From the IMG/VR virus record IMGVR_UViG_3300025671_000218, positions 1 to 35,592 of that record: 35,592 bases of DNA. The stretch is one strand, 5' to 3'. The position numbers and the translations under genes were made by a program. The notes under the pieces were generated by a model. The model worked only from the letters and a program-made list of their open reading frames with translations, ran no database searches and had not been told where the DNA came from. This document shows, in pieces, positions 15,276 through 19,763 of this stretch. How positions within the stretch are numbered: position 1 is the stretch's first letter; each line of letters opens with the position of its first letter. This DNA is from a virus.

Positions 15276-15516
15276 ATTCTTTTATTAGTTTATTTAATAA
15301 TTGATTATTACATTTTACATAAGTATTACATATCGCGATACGCAATTCTTCTGCTATATCTTTATGCGTTGCGCCCATATATAGCCTAAATACTATATAT
15401 ACACGCTTTAACGCCACATGCTGCCTAGCTCTTGACCTGCTTTCTAATGCAGAATAAAGCGTAGACATACTAACATCAAATACATCTGACATTAGCGCCA
15501 TTATTTCAATTTTCAT
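15235..15516 (-). CDS. DnaA domain IV-like DNA-binding protein
   Basis: 93 residues that align by eye over almost their whole length with the C-terminal domain of DnaA: 'MSDVFDVSMSTLYSALESRSRARQ' corresponds to V-A-x-x-F-x-I-x-x-x-x-L-x-S-x-x-R-x-R, 'HVALKRVYIVFRLY' to the following helix, and 'ATHKDIAEELRIAICNTYVKC' to the HTH that contains RDHTTV in DnaA. The ATPase domain is lacking and the RDHTT motif is changed, so it probably binds different DNA or mimics the DnaA domain. A more diverged relative is at 1113-1418. The start overlaps the end of a 51-residue gene by 11 bases. Confidence 0.6.
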   Translation of the reverse strand: MKIEIMALMSDVFDVSMSTLYSALESRSRARQHVALKRVYIVFRLYMGATHKDIAEELRIAICNTYVKCNNQLLNKLIKEYEKNRVKSGRTTV

Positions 15517-15661
15517 CTAGTAGCTTTTTAAATTCTTTATACCCTGCGCTTTTATCTGTAGTCATAATAGTCTTAAAACCACAGTTAAGAATATACCATC
15601 CTTTATATTTAATTACGTCAATGATATATCCGTTATGATATAATCGATTAATTAATTTCAT
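15506..15661 (-). CDS. Hypothetical 51-residue protein
   Basis: A short frame from the ATG at 15661 (MKLINRLYHNGYIIDVIKYK) to TGA at 15506-15508. It is basic and ends KEFKKLLDEN. It fits exactly between the 49-residue acidic gene and the DnaA-domain-like gene, with an 11-base overlap onto the latter, which supports it being real. Codon use resembles the neighbours. Copy A of the candidate pseudoknot (15667-15694) ends five bases before this ATG, so its translation may be controlled by that structure. Function unknown. Confidence 0.6.
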   Translation of the reverse strand: MKLINRLYHNGYIIDVIKYKGWYILNCGFKTIMTTDKSAGYKEFKKLLDEN

Positions 15662-15666
15662 ATCAA

Positions 15667-15694
15667 AAGGCCTTTTACCCACATGCCTTAGGTG
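15667..15694 (-). promoter_or_regulatory. Candidate RNA pseudoknot, copy A
   Basis: On the minus-strand transcript, CAC (15694-15692) can pair with GUG (15682-15680), and AAGGC (15689-15685) with GCCUU (15671-15667); the order a-b-a'-b' makes an H-type pseudoknot. The linker carries AUGU and AAAAG, both shared with copy B at 18782-18807. It ends five bases before the ATG of the 51-residue gene, so it covers the ribosome-binding position. The stems are short, and the call rests on the two-copy comparison. Confidence 0.4.
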
Positions 15695-15701
15695 CTTTAA
15701 A

Positions 15702-15851
15702 TTACTCGATGTCTACATAATCAGACATCTCAAAATACAATTCATCCCACTCTAATTCTTCTAAGTACTGCTCAAGAGCTTCATCTGTATAAAGCTCTTC
15801 TTCCATGATTACGTTGTTAACATAATCGTCAAATTCAGTCCATTCATTCAT
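15702..15851 (-). CDS. Highly acidic 49-residue protein
   Basis: The frame from the ATG at 15851 to TAA at 15702-15704 encodes MNEWTEFDDYVNNVIMEEEL and continues to SDYVDIE. It has 19 Asp/Glu residues in 49 and no Lys or Arg, an extreme composition. Its neat position, 2 bases after the stop of the 85-residue gene and followed by the 51-residue gene, supports expression. Such composition is found in DNA-mimic inhibitors of restriction or other DNA-binding host proteins (for example T7 Ocr), but there is no sequence similarity to them that I can see; the role is a guess from charge and early position. Confidence 0.6.
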   Translation of the reverse strand: MNEWTEFDDYVNNVIMEEELYTDEALEQYLEELEWDELYFEMSDYVDIE

Positions 15852-15853
15852 AA

Positions 15854-16111
15854 TCAGTGATTTAAATAGGTTAACGCTTTAATAAATACCTCTAATAAGT
15901 CCGTATTATTCATACTCATCTCAGCAAAACTACCAAGTGTAGTATAGTTATTAAATGCTTCATTTGGATTATTAGTATATATCTCCCTATTAGACATATA
16001 TGCTTGAATCTCATTGATAAAGTATTCATGCTTACCATCCATAGAGATATATACATATCCATCAGACTTATTAAATTTCTCTTTAATCTCTGTTAATTCT
16101 TGTACTGTCAT
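15854..16111 (-). CDS. Hypothetical 85-residue protein
   Basis: Begins MTVQELTEIKEKFNKSDGYV at the ATG at 16111. Two strands (GYVYISMDGKHEYFI) follow an N-terminal helix, then a polar, asparagine-rich middle and a helical C-terminus (DLLEVFIKALTYLNH). No family recognised. It is 45 bases downstream of the SSB-like paralogue and 2 bases upstream of the acidic 49-residue gene, so probably in the same early transcript. Confidence 0.6.
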   Translation of the reverse strand: MTVQELTEIKEKFNKSDGYVYISMDGKHEYFINEIQAYMSNREIYTNNPNEAFNNYTTLGSFAEMSMNNTDLLEVFIKALTYLNH

Positions 16112-16156
16112 GATATAAAGTTTAAGTAAGCAGCATTACACTGCTTACTAATTGAT

Positions 16157-16627
16157 TTAAAATATATCATCTTTCTCTACTACATCAGCAACTTTGATAA
16201 AAGAAGGTGCTTCCATACCTGTGTATTCAATTACTGGTTGCTTACCTATGGTTAGAGTATTGTATTGGTAAACAGGTAAATTGTTATACATTACAACTTC
16301 ACCTGTTGATGGATTAACTACAGGTTCTTTACTATCCCATGCCTTAATGTGGCATCTGACAATATGAGGCTGTAATTCCATATCTGGAAACAAATCTTCT
16401 AACGTAGCTTTATTACCACCACGCTGTTCATACAGTTCCCTGTTGTATGACCATAGAATGGTATACTTAAAATCGTTAGTTGCTCCACCTTGTGATATAG
16501 ACACAAGAGGATTACTGTTTTGACTTGCAAATTCTGCAGGTAATATGCGTCTACTTACGCTACCTGCAATCTGAATTGTTTGTTGTTTTGGGTTATTAGC
16601 ATTAACCCATGTGTTCATGATTCTCAT
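16157..16627 (-). CDS. SSB-like early protein, paralogue A
   Basis: 156 residues (156-residue form from the ATG at 16627; another ATG at 16618). It is clearly related to the 172-residue protein at 18821-19339: both have 'YTILWS', then 'QPxIVR', 'WDS-x-x-PV-x-NP-x-T-x-EV', 'PVY-x-Y-x-TLT', and an acidic tail ending in Phe (here VVEKDDIF). The strand-rich body plus acidic aromatic tip is the layout of single-strand binding proteins, but I see no diagnostic OB motif. N-terminus MRIMNTWVNANNPKQQTIQI. It is preceded by a copy of the 21-bp inverted repeat. Abundant early DNA-binding protein is a reasonable guess. Confidence 0.6.
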   Translation of the reverse strand: MRIMNTWVNANNPKQQTIQIAGSVSRRILPAEFASQNSNPLVSISQGGATNDFKYTILWSYNRELYEQRGGNKATLEDLFPDMELQPHIVRCHIKAWDSKEPVVNPSTGEVVMYNNLPVYQYNTLTIGKQPVIEYTGMEAPSFIKVADVVEKDDIF

Positions 16628-16648
16628 GTTAATTGATTATTTAATTAA

Positions 16649-16669
16649 TTAAAGACAGTTTATACATTT
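16649..16669. repeat. 21-bp inverted repeat, left arm
   Basis: Begins TTAAAGACAGTTTATAC and is matched perfectly, in reverse complement, by 17030-17050. The pair brackets the gene at 16699-16953. This arm lies 22 bases before the start codon of the SSB-like paralogue A, so it could also be part of a leader or promoter. Confidence 0.7.
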
Positions 16670-16698
16670 TTTTATCCTTCTGCACTCAGTTGTAAGAA

Positions 16699-16953
16699 TT
16701 ATTTACAACCTATATTAGGAAATATCATATCTTCTTGAATATAATTAGGTATAGAATATGAAACATTAAAATGTTTCTCAATAGCGTATCTAGCTTCCCA
16801 ATCATTACCTAATATTTTATTATCTATGCAAACATCTACATTAAGCTCTTTTGCTCTTTTCCATATATGAAAGGCTTCTTCTGCAGTTAGAGCAATAGAA
16901 AAAAGCTGCATGTATTGTTCTCCTGCATTTTTGTTTTTAATAAATTGTATCAT
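16699..16953 (-). CDS. Hypothetical 84-residue protein inside inverted repeats
   Basis: Begins MIQFIKNKNAGEQYMQLFSI at the ATG at 16953 and stops with TAA at 16699. Helical N-terminal half (TAEEAFHIWKRAKELNVDVC), then 'NVSYSIPNYIQEDMIF'. No family recognised; no transposase or recombinase motif. It is the only gene between the two arms of the 21-bp inverted repeat, with 29 bases to the left arm and 76 to the right arm, and has a palindromic operator-like stretch in its leader (16981-17008). Confidence 0.6.
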   Translation of the reverse strand: MIQFIKNKNAGEQYMQLFSIALTAEEAFHIWKRAKELNVDVCIDNKILGNDWEARYAIEKHFNVSYSIPNYIQEDMIFPNIGCK

Positions 16954-16980
16954 ATTATATGTTTTAAACGGTTTTAAAAA

Positions 16981-17008
16981 TATAGTTGTGACTATTGTAG
17001 TCGCTGTA
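16981..17008. repeat. 28-bp direct repeat, copy 1 (operator-like)
   Basis: Shares TATAG, then ACTATTGTAGTCG and CTGTA with 17615-17643 (two substitutions and one inserted base). Minus-strand reading contains GACTA-CAA-TAGTC, a short palindrome suited to a dimeric repressor or a small hairpin. It lies 28 bases upstream of the start of the 84-residue gene. Confidence 0.6.
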
Positions 17009-17014
17009 GGTATA

Positions 17015-17048
17015 AAAGACAGTTTATATAAATGTATAAACTGTCTTT
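17015..17048 (-). terminator. Rho-independent-like terminator after 17059-17367
   Basis: A perfect 14-bp stem, 17015-17028 with 17035-17048, and a 6-base loop. On the minus strand the 3' arm ends CTGTCTTTT before ATACC, giving a short T tract. It begins 11 bases after the stop of the 102-residue gene. The stem is AT-rich, so termination may be partial. The right arm of the 21-bp inverted repeat overlaps it. Confidence 0.6.
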
Positions 17049-17050
17049 AA
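17030..17050. repeat. 21-bp inverted repeat, right arm
   Basis: Exact reverse complement of 16649-16669. It also forms one side of the local hairpin 17015-17048. The two arms enclose 360 bases with one gene. Confidence 0.7.
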
Positions 17051-17058
17051 CTGTCATA

Positions 17059-17367
17059 CTAATCGTTAAAGTAATACATCTTATTAAGAGGTATTTCTTT
17101 TACTTCGTATATAGGAAAGTACTCACATAGGTGTTCAGACCTACTATCCTGAAAAAGCTTCTTATTGCTTCTAGCATCCTGTGCTTCCGCTATATAAGCT
17201 TGAGTAAGCTTAGCATTTAAGATACTATCAGCAATATCGTTGCATCGCTTTTCTATAGCCTTACGTGCTAATTCTGCTGACTCATAGATACCTATAAGTT
17301 TATCACTTACCCAATATCCAAAGTCATCGTAGTTTTGACGATTTTCATAAATACCAAATACTGTCAT
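17059..17367 (-). CDS. Hypothetical 102-residue phage protein
   Basis: Begins MTVFGIYENRQNYDDFGYWV. The strand-turn-helix 'DKLIGIYESAELARKAIEKRC' is familiar from small proteins of many phages that read 'YWV-x-D-x-L-x-GVY-x-x-x-ELARKA', whose function is not known. A helical segment follows (DSILNAKLTQAYIAEAQDA) and the C-terminus is strand-like (YFPIYEVKEIPLNKMYYF). Monocistronic by appearance: a palindrome lies in its leader (17399-17418) and a terminator after its stop. Confidence 0.65.
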   Translation of the reverse strand: MTVFGIYENRQNYDDFGYWVSDKLIGIYESAELARKAIEKRCNDIADSILNAKLTQAYIAEAQDARSNKKLFQDSRSEHLCEYFPIYEVKEIPLNKMYYFND

Positions 17368-17531
17368 TTTGATATGGTTTAATGGTTAATAAAAAATACC
17401 TACTAGTATATTAGTAGGATTACAAGACTTTGTTCAGACTGCTTGTTATAGTGTTCCCCTATAAAAGGGTTATTGTAAAATAACTCAACCACAATATACT
17501 GTGTAGCTTATCAAGCTTAAATTGTAATTTC

Positions 17532-17557
17532 TATCTATGTCTTACAGTACATAGATA
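17532..17557. other. Perfect 9-bp stem hairpin
   Basis: TATCTATGT at 17532-17540 pairs with ACATAGATA at 17549-17557 around an 8-base loop. No T tract follows on either strand, so a terminator is unlikely; an RNA structural element in the leader of the early minus transcript is possible. Confidence 0.4.
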
Positions 17558-17614
17558 TACTTACTACAGAGTTTAATTTCTACTACATTGATTAGATGTA
17601 GGAGACTACTGCAA

Positions 17615-17643
17615 TATAGCTGTAACTATTGTAGTCGGCTGTA
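17615..17643. repeat. 28-bp direct repeat, copy 2 (operator-like)
   Basis: Second copy of the element at 16981-17008, with ACTATTGTAGTCG exact and one extra G. It is in the non-coding region, not next to an obvious start codon. The palindrome is slightly weaker (TAGTT for TAGTC on the minus strand). Confidence 0.55.
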
Positions 17644-17858
17644 TTTATTGAACTCTCACAAGGCTGCAATCCTTGATATATATCTCACTATAGGACAGTA
17701 GTCTTAATGCTACACCTAAATTCTTATAGTTTGGTAATATACCTGCTATTGGATGAGAGTAATAGTAATATCACCTAACAGGTTGGTGTTACATTAGTCT
17801 CCGATGCACATCAAATTAATGACCCCTATTCAAAGAGATTGCTTAGCCTAACATATTA

Positions 17859-18035
17859 CTAATAATTTCTTATAGCTTTACTTATTGCAGAGTTTCTTAC
17901 CTCCTTACGAGCAATAAGCACTGCTTTTATCTCGTCAACTGTTACATTAGGACAATCGACTTGTATAATTCTTACATAATCTTCTATACTCCAATCTTTT
18001 GGAGCATAGTTTAAAAGCCATGTTTTCCAGTTCAT
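17859..18035 (-). CDS. Hypothetical 58-residue protein
   Basis: Frame from the ATG at 18035 to TAG at 17859-17861: MNWKTWLLNYAPKDWSIEDY, then 'VDCPNVTVDEIKAVLIARKE' and a basic helical end (SAISKAIRNY). Natural-looking composition and codon use like its neighbours. The two helical segments separated by a short loop could be a small DNA-binding or adaptor protein, but no family is recognised. Confidence 0.55.
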   Translation of the reverse strand: MNWKTWLLNYAPKDWSIEDYVRIIQVDCPNVTVDEIKAVLIARKEVRNSAISKAIRNY

Positions 18036-18068
18036 TTTAACAAGTTTAACGGTTAGTGAAAAATACTC

Positions 18069-18224
18069 TTACAAAGTATTATGAATCTTATAAAGAACAC
18101 CATTATCTTCAAACAACATCCAATACTTATTATTACTATCAGGTCTTGTTTGTCCTTTAAAGATAGGATTTGCTAAATTCATATACTCTTGTGGAGTAAT
18201 TTCTTTTGCTTCTTCTAATTTCAT
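18069..18224 (-). CDS. Hypothetical 51-residue protein
   Basis: From the ATG at 18224 to TAA at 18069-18071: MKLEEAKEITPQEYMNLANP, then 'FKGQTRPDSNNKYWMLFEDN' and 'GVLYKIHNTL'. The C-terminal part reads as a beta hairpin. It lies 33 bases upstream of the 58-residue gene in the same orientation. No family recognised. Confidence 0.55.
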   Translation of the reverse strand: MKLEEAKEITPQEYMNLANPIFKGQTRPDSNNKYWMLFEDNGVLYKIHNTL

Positions 18225-18297
18225 ATTATTTTGTTTTGATTAATGAATCACGTGTTAATAAAAAAGTGTTGGTAACATACAGTGCATAGTTTTTTGT

Positions 18298-18393
18298 TTA
18301 TAATCCCAAGCGATTACGTTCTGCTACTGTTAGGTTATGTCTACTAACTACTAAAACTACATTTGCATGTAGAAACTGGTTAGCTGTTACCAA
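18298..18393 (-). CDS. Possible 31-residue ORF with TTG start
   Basis: The frame from a TTG at 18393 to TAA at 18298-18300 encodes MVTANQFLHANVVLVVSRHN followed by LTVAERNRLGL. The composition looks protein-like, but there is no ATG, and the open frame continues upstream to a TGA. It partly overlaps in a different frame with the end of the membrane ORF at 18410-18568, so it could instead be its 3' half after a +1 shift near AACAAAATGTAA. Confidence 0.25.
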   Translation of the reverse strand: MVTANQFLHANVVLVVSRHNLTVAERNRLGL

Positions 18394-18409
18394 CTTTACA
18401 CCTAAAACT

Positions 18410-18568
18410 TTACATTTTGTTCAGCTTATATTCAATAGCTAAATGAGTAGTATGCGTTTTGAGCATATTATATCTTATCCTAGGTTGATATAATACTCTA
18501 GGCCTTGTTAACTCATTTACTTTTAATATACTACCTATAAGCATAAGTAAAGAAACTAGTGTTATCAA
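18410..18568 (-). CDS. Possible 52-residue single-span membrane protein
   Basis: From a TTG at 18568 (or an ATG at 18544, giving 44 residues) to TAA at 18410-18412. Residues ~2-16 are hydrophobic (ITLVSLLMLIGSIL), then a basic tail follows (RPRVLYQPRIRYNMLKTHTT). That pattern suits a small inner-membrane protein with its C-terminus in the cytoplasm. No in-frame ATG precedes the hydrophobic stretch, so the start is uncertain. Confidence 0.35.
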   Translation of the reverse strand: MITLVSLLMLIGSILKVNELTRPRVLYQPRIRYNMLKTHTTHLAIEYKLNKM

Positions 18569-18713
18569 TATGTTATTGAGTTTTTTATCTTATTACGTAA
18601 TATTATTAATAAGATAGGATTATTACACATGGTAATTAGTATCTATAGATGGTGATTGTTAATTACCAACTAATAGATGACTACCAACGATATAAATAAA
18701 ATATATGATAGGA

Positions 18714-18752
18714 ATCCAAGTGTGTGTGGAGTTTAGAAGTTGTAGGCAATAA
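18714..18752 (-). promoter_or_regulatory. Duplicated promoter-like element, copy 1
   Basis: On the minus strand it begins TTATTGCCTACAAC and continues TAAACT-x-CACA-x-AC. The same arrangement is at 19374-19411 upstream of the SSB-like gene. This copy starts directly after the T tract of the terminator at 18754-18777, where a new minus-strand transcript (small early genes) would begin. Confidence 0.45.
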
Positions 18753-18753
18753 G

Positions 18754-18777
18754 AAAAAAACAGAGCCGAAGCTCTGT
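18754..18777 (-). terminator. Rho-independent terminator with UUCG loop
   Basis: The minus strand reads ACAGAGC-TTCG-GCTCTGT followed by seven T: a perfect 7-bp GC-containing stem capped by a stable tetraloop. It lies 43 bases after the stop of the SSB-like gene (18821-19339), which is therefore a short single-gene transcript. Confidence 0.9.
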
Positions 18778-18781
18778 AAAT

Positions 18782-18807
18782 TAGGCCTTTTGCGACATGC
18801 CTAGGTC
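18782..18807 (-). promoter_or_regulatory. Candidate RNA pseudoknot, copy B
   Basis: Matches copy A (15667-15694) in the blocks ACCTA, GGCATGT and AAAAGGCCT. Stem a is GAC (18807-18805) with GUC (18796-18794); stem b is UAGGC (18803-18799) with GCCUA (18786-18782). Relative to copy A the outer pair of stem b changes A-U to U-A, and the first pair of stem a changes C-G to G-C, so pairing is kept. It is between the SSB-like stop codon and its terminator. Confidence 0.4.
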
Positions 18808-18820
18808 AAGCAGTTGCAGA

Positions 18821-19339
18821 TTAGAATACACCTTCATCTGCAACATCAACAGTAACAGGCTCAAGCCACTCTGGACAGTCGTGTCCAATGTGCTCGAACG
18901 TAGCACCCTGCTCATCAGTCAAGGTCTTATACTCATACACAGGCTTACCCATGTATGTTTTAACCTCCTTAGTCTCAGGATTCATCACTGGACTAAGACT
19001 ATCCCACCCTGCATTATACGTAGTACGTACAATGTAAGGCTGTACAGTAATGCCTTCATCACGATCTTCTGCTGTTAACAGAATCTTGTCTGCAGACTGC
19101 CCTACTTTAGCCTTTTTAGCTAATTCTGCAGGCACAGACCACAAAATAGTGTAGTTATATACACCATCCTGCCCTTGCGTTTTAGCTACAAGGCGACCGT
19201 TAACGCTGTTGTTAACGTTAGAGCCAAAGAAATCAGACGATATATCTTCTTTCTTTGTAGAACCTGCGAACTGTAATGTCCACTGATTCTTAGTTGAAGA
19301 CTCATTCTTCCACTTTTTTCTCAATACCAAAGTATCCAT
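18821..19339 (-). CDS. SSB-like early protein, paralogue B
   Basis: 172 residues from the ATG at 19339 (MDTLVLRKKWKNESSTKNQW). It is the first gene of the minus-strand block and has its own promoter-like element and strong terminator, so it is probably made early and in quantity. It shares with 16157-16627: 'YTILWS', 'QPxIVR', 'WDS-x-x-PV-x-NP', 'PVY-x-Y-x-TLT', and an acidic C-terminal tip (DVADEGVF). Higher GC than surrounding DNA, and codon choice differs a little from neighbours, as expected for high expression. Single-strand DNA binding is inferred from layout only. Confidence 0.65.
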   Translation of the reverse strand: MDTLVLRKKWKNESSTKNQWTLQFAGSTKKEDISSDFFGSNVNNSVNGRLVAKTQGQDGVYNYTILWSVPAELAKKAKVGQSADKILLTAEDRDEGITVQPYIVRTTYNAGWDSLSPVMNPETKEVKTYMGKPVYEYKTLTDEQGATFEHIGHDCPEWLEPVTVDVADEGVF

Positions 19340-19373
19340 CTTATTAAATTTTATGGATTAAATAAAAAAGAAT

Positions 19374-19411
19374 ATCGAAAGTATGTGAAGTTTAATTGTT
19401 GTAGGCAATAA
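19374..19411 (-). promoter_or_regulatory. Duplicated promoter-like element, copy 2
   Basis: Minus strand begins TTATTGCCTACAAC, followed by TAAACT-x-CACA-x-AC and TACTTTCG, one base from the Bacteroidota -7 consensus TAnnTTTG. It is about 35 bases upstream of the SSB-like gene start. Same element as 18714-18752. Confidence 0.5.
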
Positions 19412-19515
19412 AGTGTAATACGTAATACACATTGCCAGTTTAGTTTTCTGTAACCTACATATTAATATATGGGGGGTATCTGCTACATACAATCGACAGG
19501 GGGTTAGTTACATAG

Positions 19516-19569
19516 ATACCATCAGACATACAGCTGTTCTTAATACCACCAGATATACACCTGCTTTTA
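19516..19569. repeat. Tandem 27-bp imperfect repeat
   Basis: Two adjacent units, 19516-19542 and 19543-19569, each beginning ATACCA-y-CAGA-y-ATACA and ending CTG-y-T-y-TTA; they differ at five positions of 27, mostly transitions. Located in the middle of the divergent control region; may be binding sites (iterons) for a phage regulator or initiator. Confidence 0.65.
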
Positions 19570-19590
19570 ATTTTTTACATTTAAGACAAA

Positions 19591-19645
19591 CGACTAAAAT
19601 ATGTAGATGAACGACATAATTTGCAGTTTGTCGATAAAATATGTA
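19591..19645. promoter_or_regulatory. Paired operator-like repeats
   Basis: CGACTAAAATATGTA (19591-19605) and CGATAAAATATGTA (19632-19645) are near-identical direct repeats about 41 bases apart, i.e. on the same helix face. Around them AACGAC occurs twice, and GTCG and CGTTCGTC occur as inverse partners. The downstream copy ends just before the expected -33 position of the TAAATTTG box. Confidence 0.5.
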
Positions 19646-19666
19646 CGTTCGTCTAAAAAATTGTAT

Positions 19667-19674
19667 TAAATTTG
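19667..19674 (+). promoter_or_regulatory. Promoter -7 box for the plus-strand block
   Basis: TAAATTTG matches the Bacteroidota -7 consensus TAnnTTTG. No TTTG sits 19-21 bases upstream, but the operator-like repeat is there, which suggests an activator-dependent promoter for the late genes. Predicted transcript leader is about 85 bases and holds a 7-bp hairpin. Confidence 0.5.
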
Positions 19675-19763
19675 CTGCATAAGGATAAATCCTGTACCTT
19701 CGTAATACGAGGAACGAGTATTACACACTATTACAGTTGGGGTTTGTCCATAAACCTCAAACT

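Larger units (their letters stand above)
17368..17858. other. 491-base non-coding region
   Basis: No convincing gene. It holds a perfect hairpin CCTACTA-GTATAT-TAGTAGG (17399-17418) just upstream of the 102-residue gene, a 9-bp perfect hairpin TATCTATGT/ACATAGATA (17532-17540 with 17549-17557), and copy 2 of the 28-bp direct repeat (17615-17643). On the minus strand, an open frame of about 39 codons without ATG, GTG or TTG start (translating in part as NLGVALRLLSYSEIYIKD) runs through ~17650-17770 and may be a gene remnant. No tRNA cloverleaf seen. Confidence 0.5.
19340..19763. promoter_or_regulatory. Divergent control region between early and late blocks
   Basis: 424 bases between the first minus-strand and first plus-strand genes. 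From left: promoter-like element for the minus block (19374-19411); GTAATACGTAATAC direct repeat near 19417; G-rich stretch GGGGGG near 19471; tandem 27-bp repeat (19516-19569); operator-like repeats (19591-19645); TAAATTTG box (19667-19674); and a 7-bp hairpin GTAATAC/GTATTAC (19702-19708 with 19718-19724) in the plus leader. No ORF of note. A replication origin here is possible but I see no DnaA-box cluster. Confidence 0.7.

Noticed and set aside
16649-17050. Insertion sequence bounded by the 21-bp inverted repeats
   Set aside because: No transposase is encoded, and flanking bases show no target-site duplication; kept as an inverted repeat of unknown role instead.
17399-17418. Hairpin CCTACTA/TAGTAGG as a minus-strand terminator
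   Set aside because: Weak AT-rich stem with its A/T run on the wrong side to end an upstream minus transcript convincingly; it lies in the leader of the 102-residue gene, so I treat it as a leader structure.
18797-19078. Plus-strand ORF of 93 codons
   Set aside because: Lies wholly antisense to the SSB-like gene, whose protein has a clear paralogue and its own terminator; composition of the plus-strand product is odd (Cys, Leu, Ser-rich).
17368-19763. tRNA genes or CRISPR array in the non-coding regions
   Set aside because: No cloverleaf with a T-loop GTTCRA box was seen; repeats occur in two copies only, without regular spacers.
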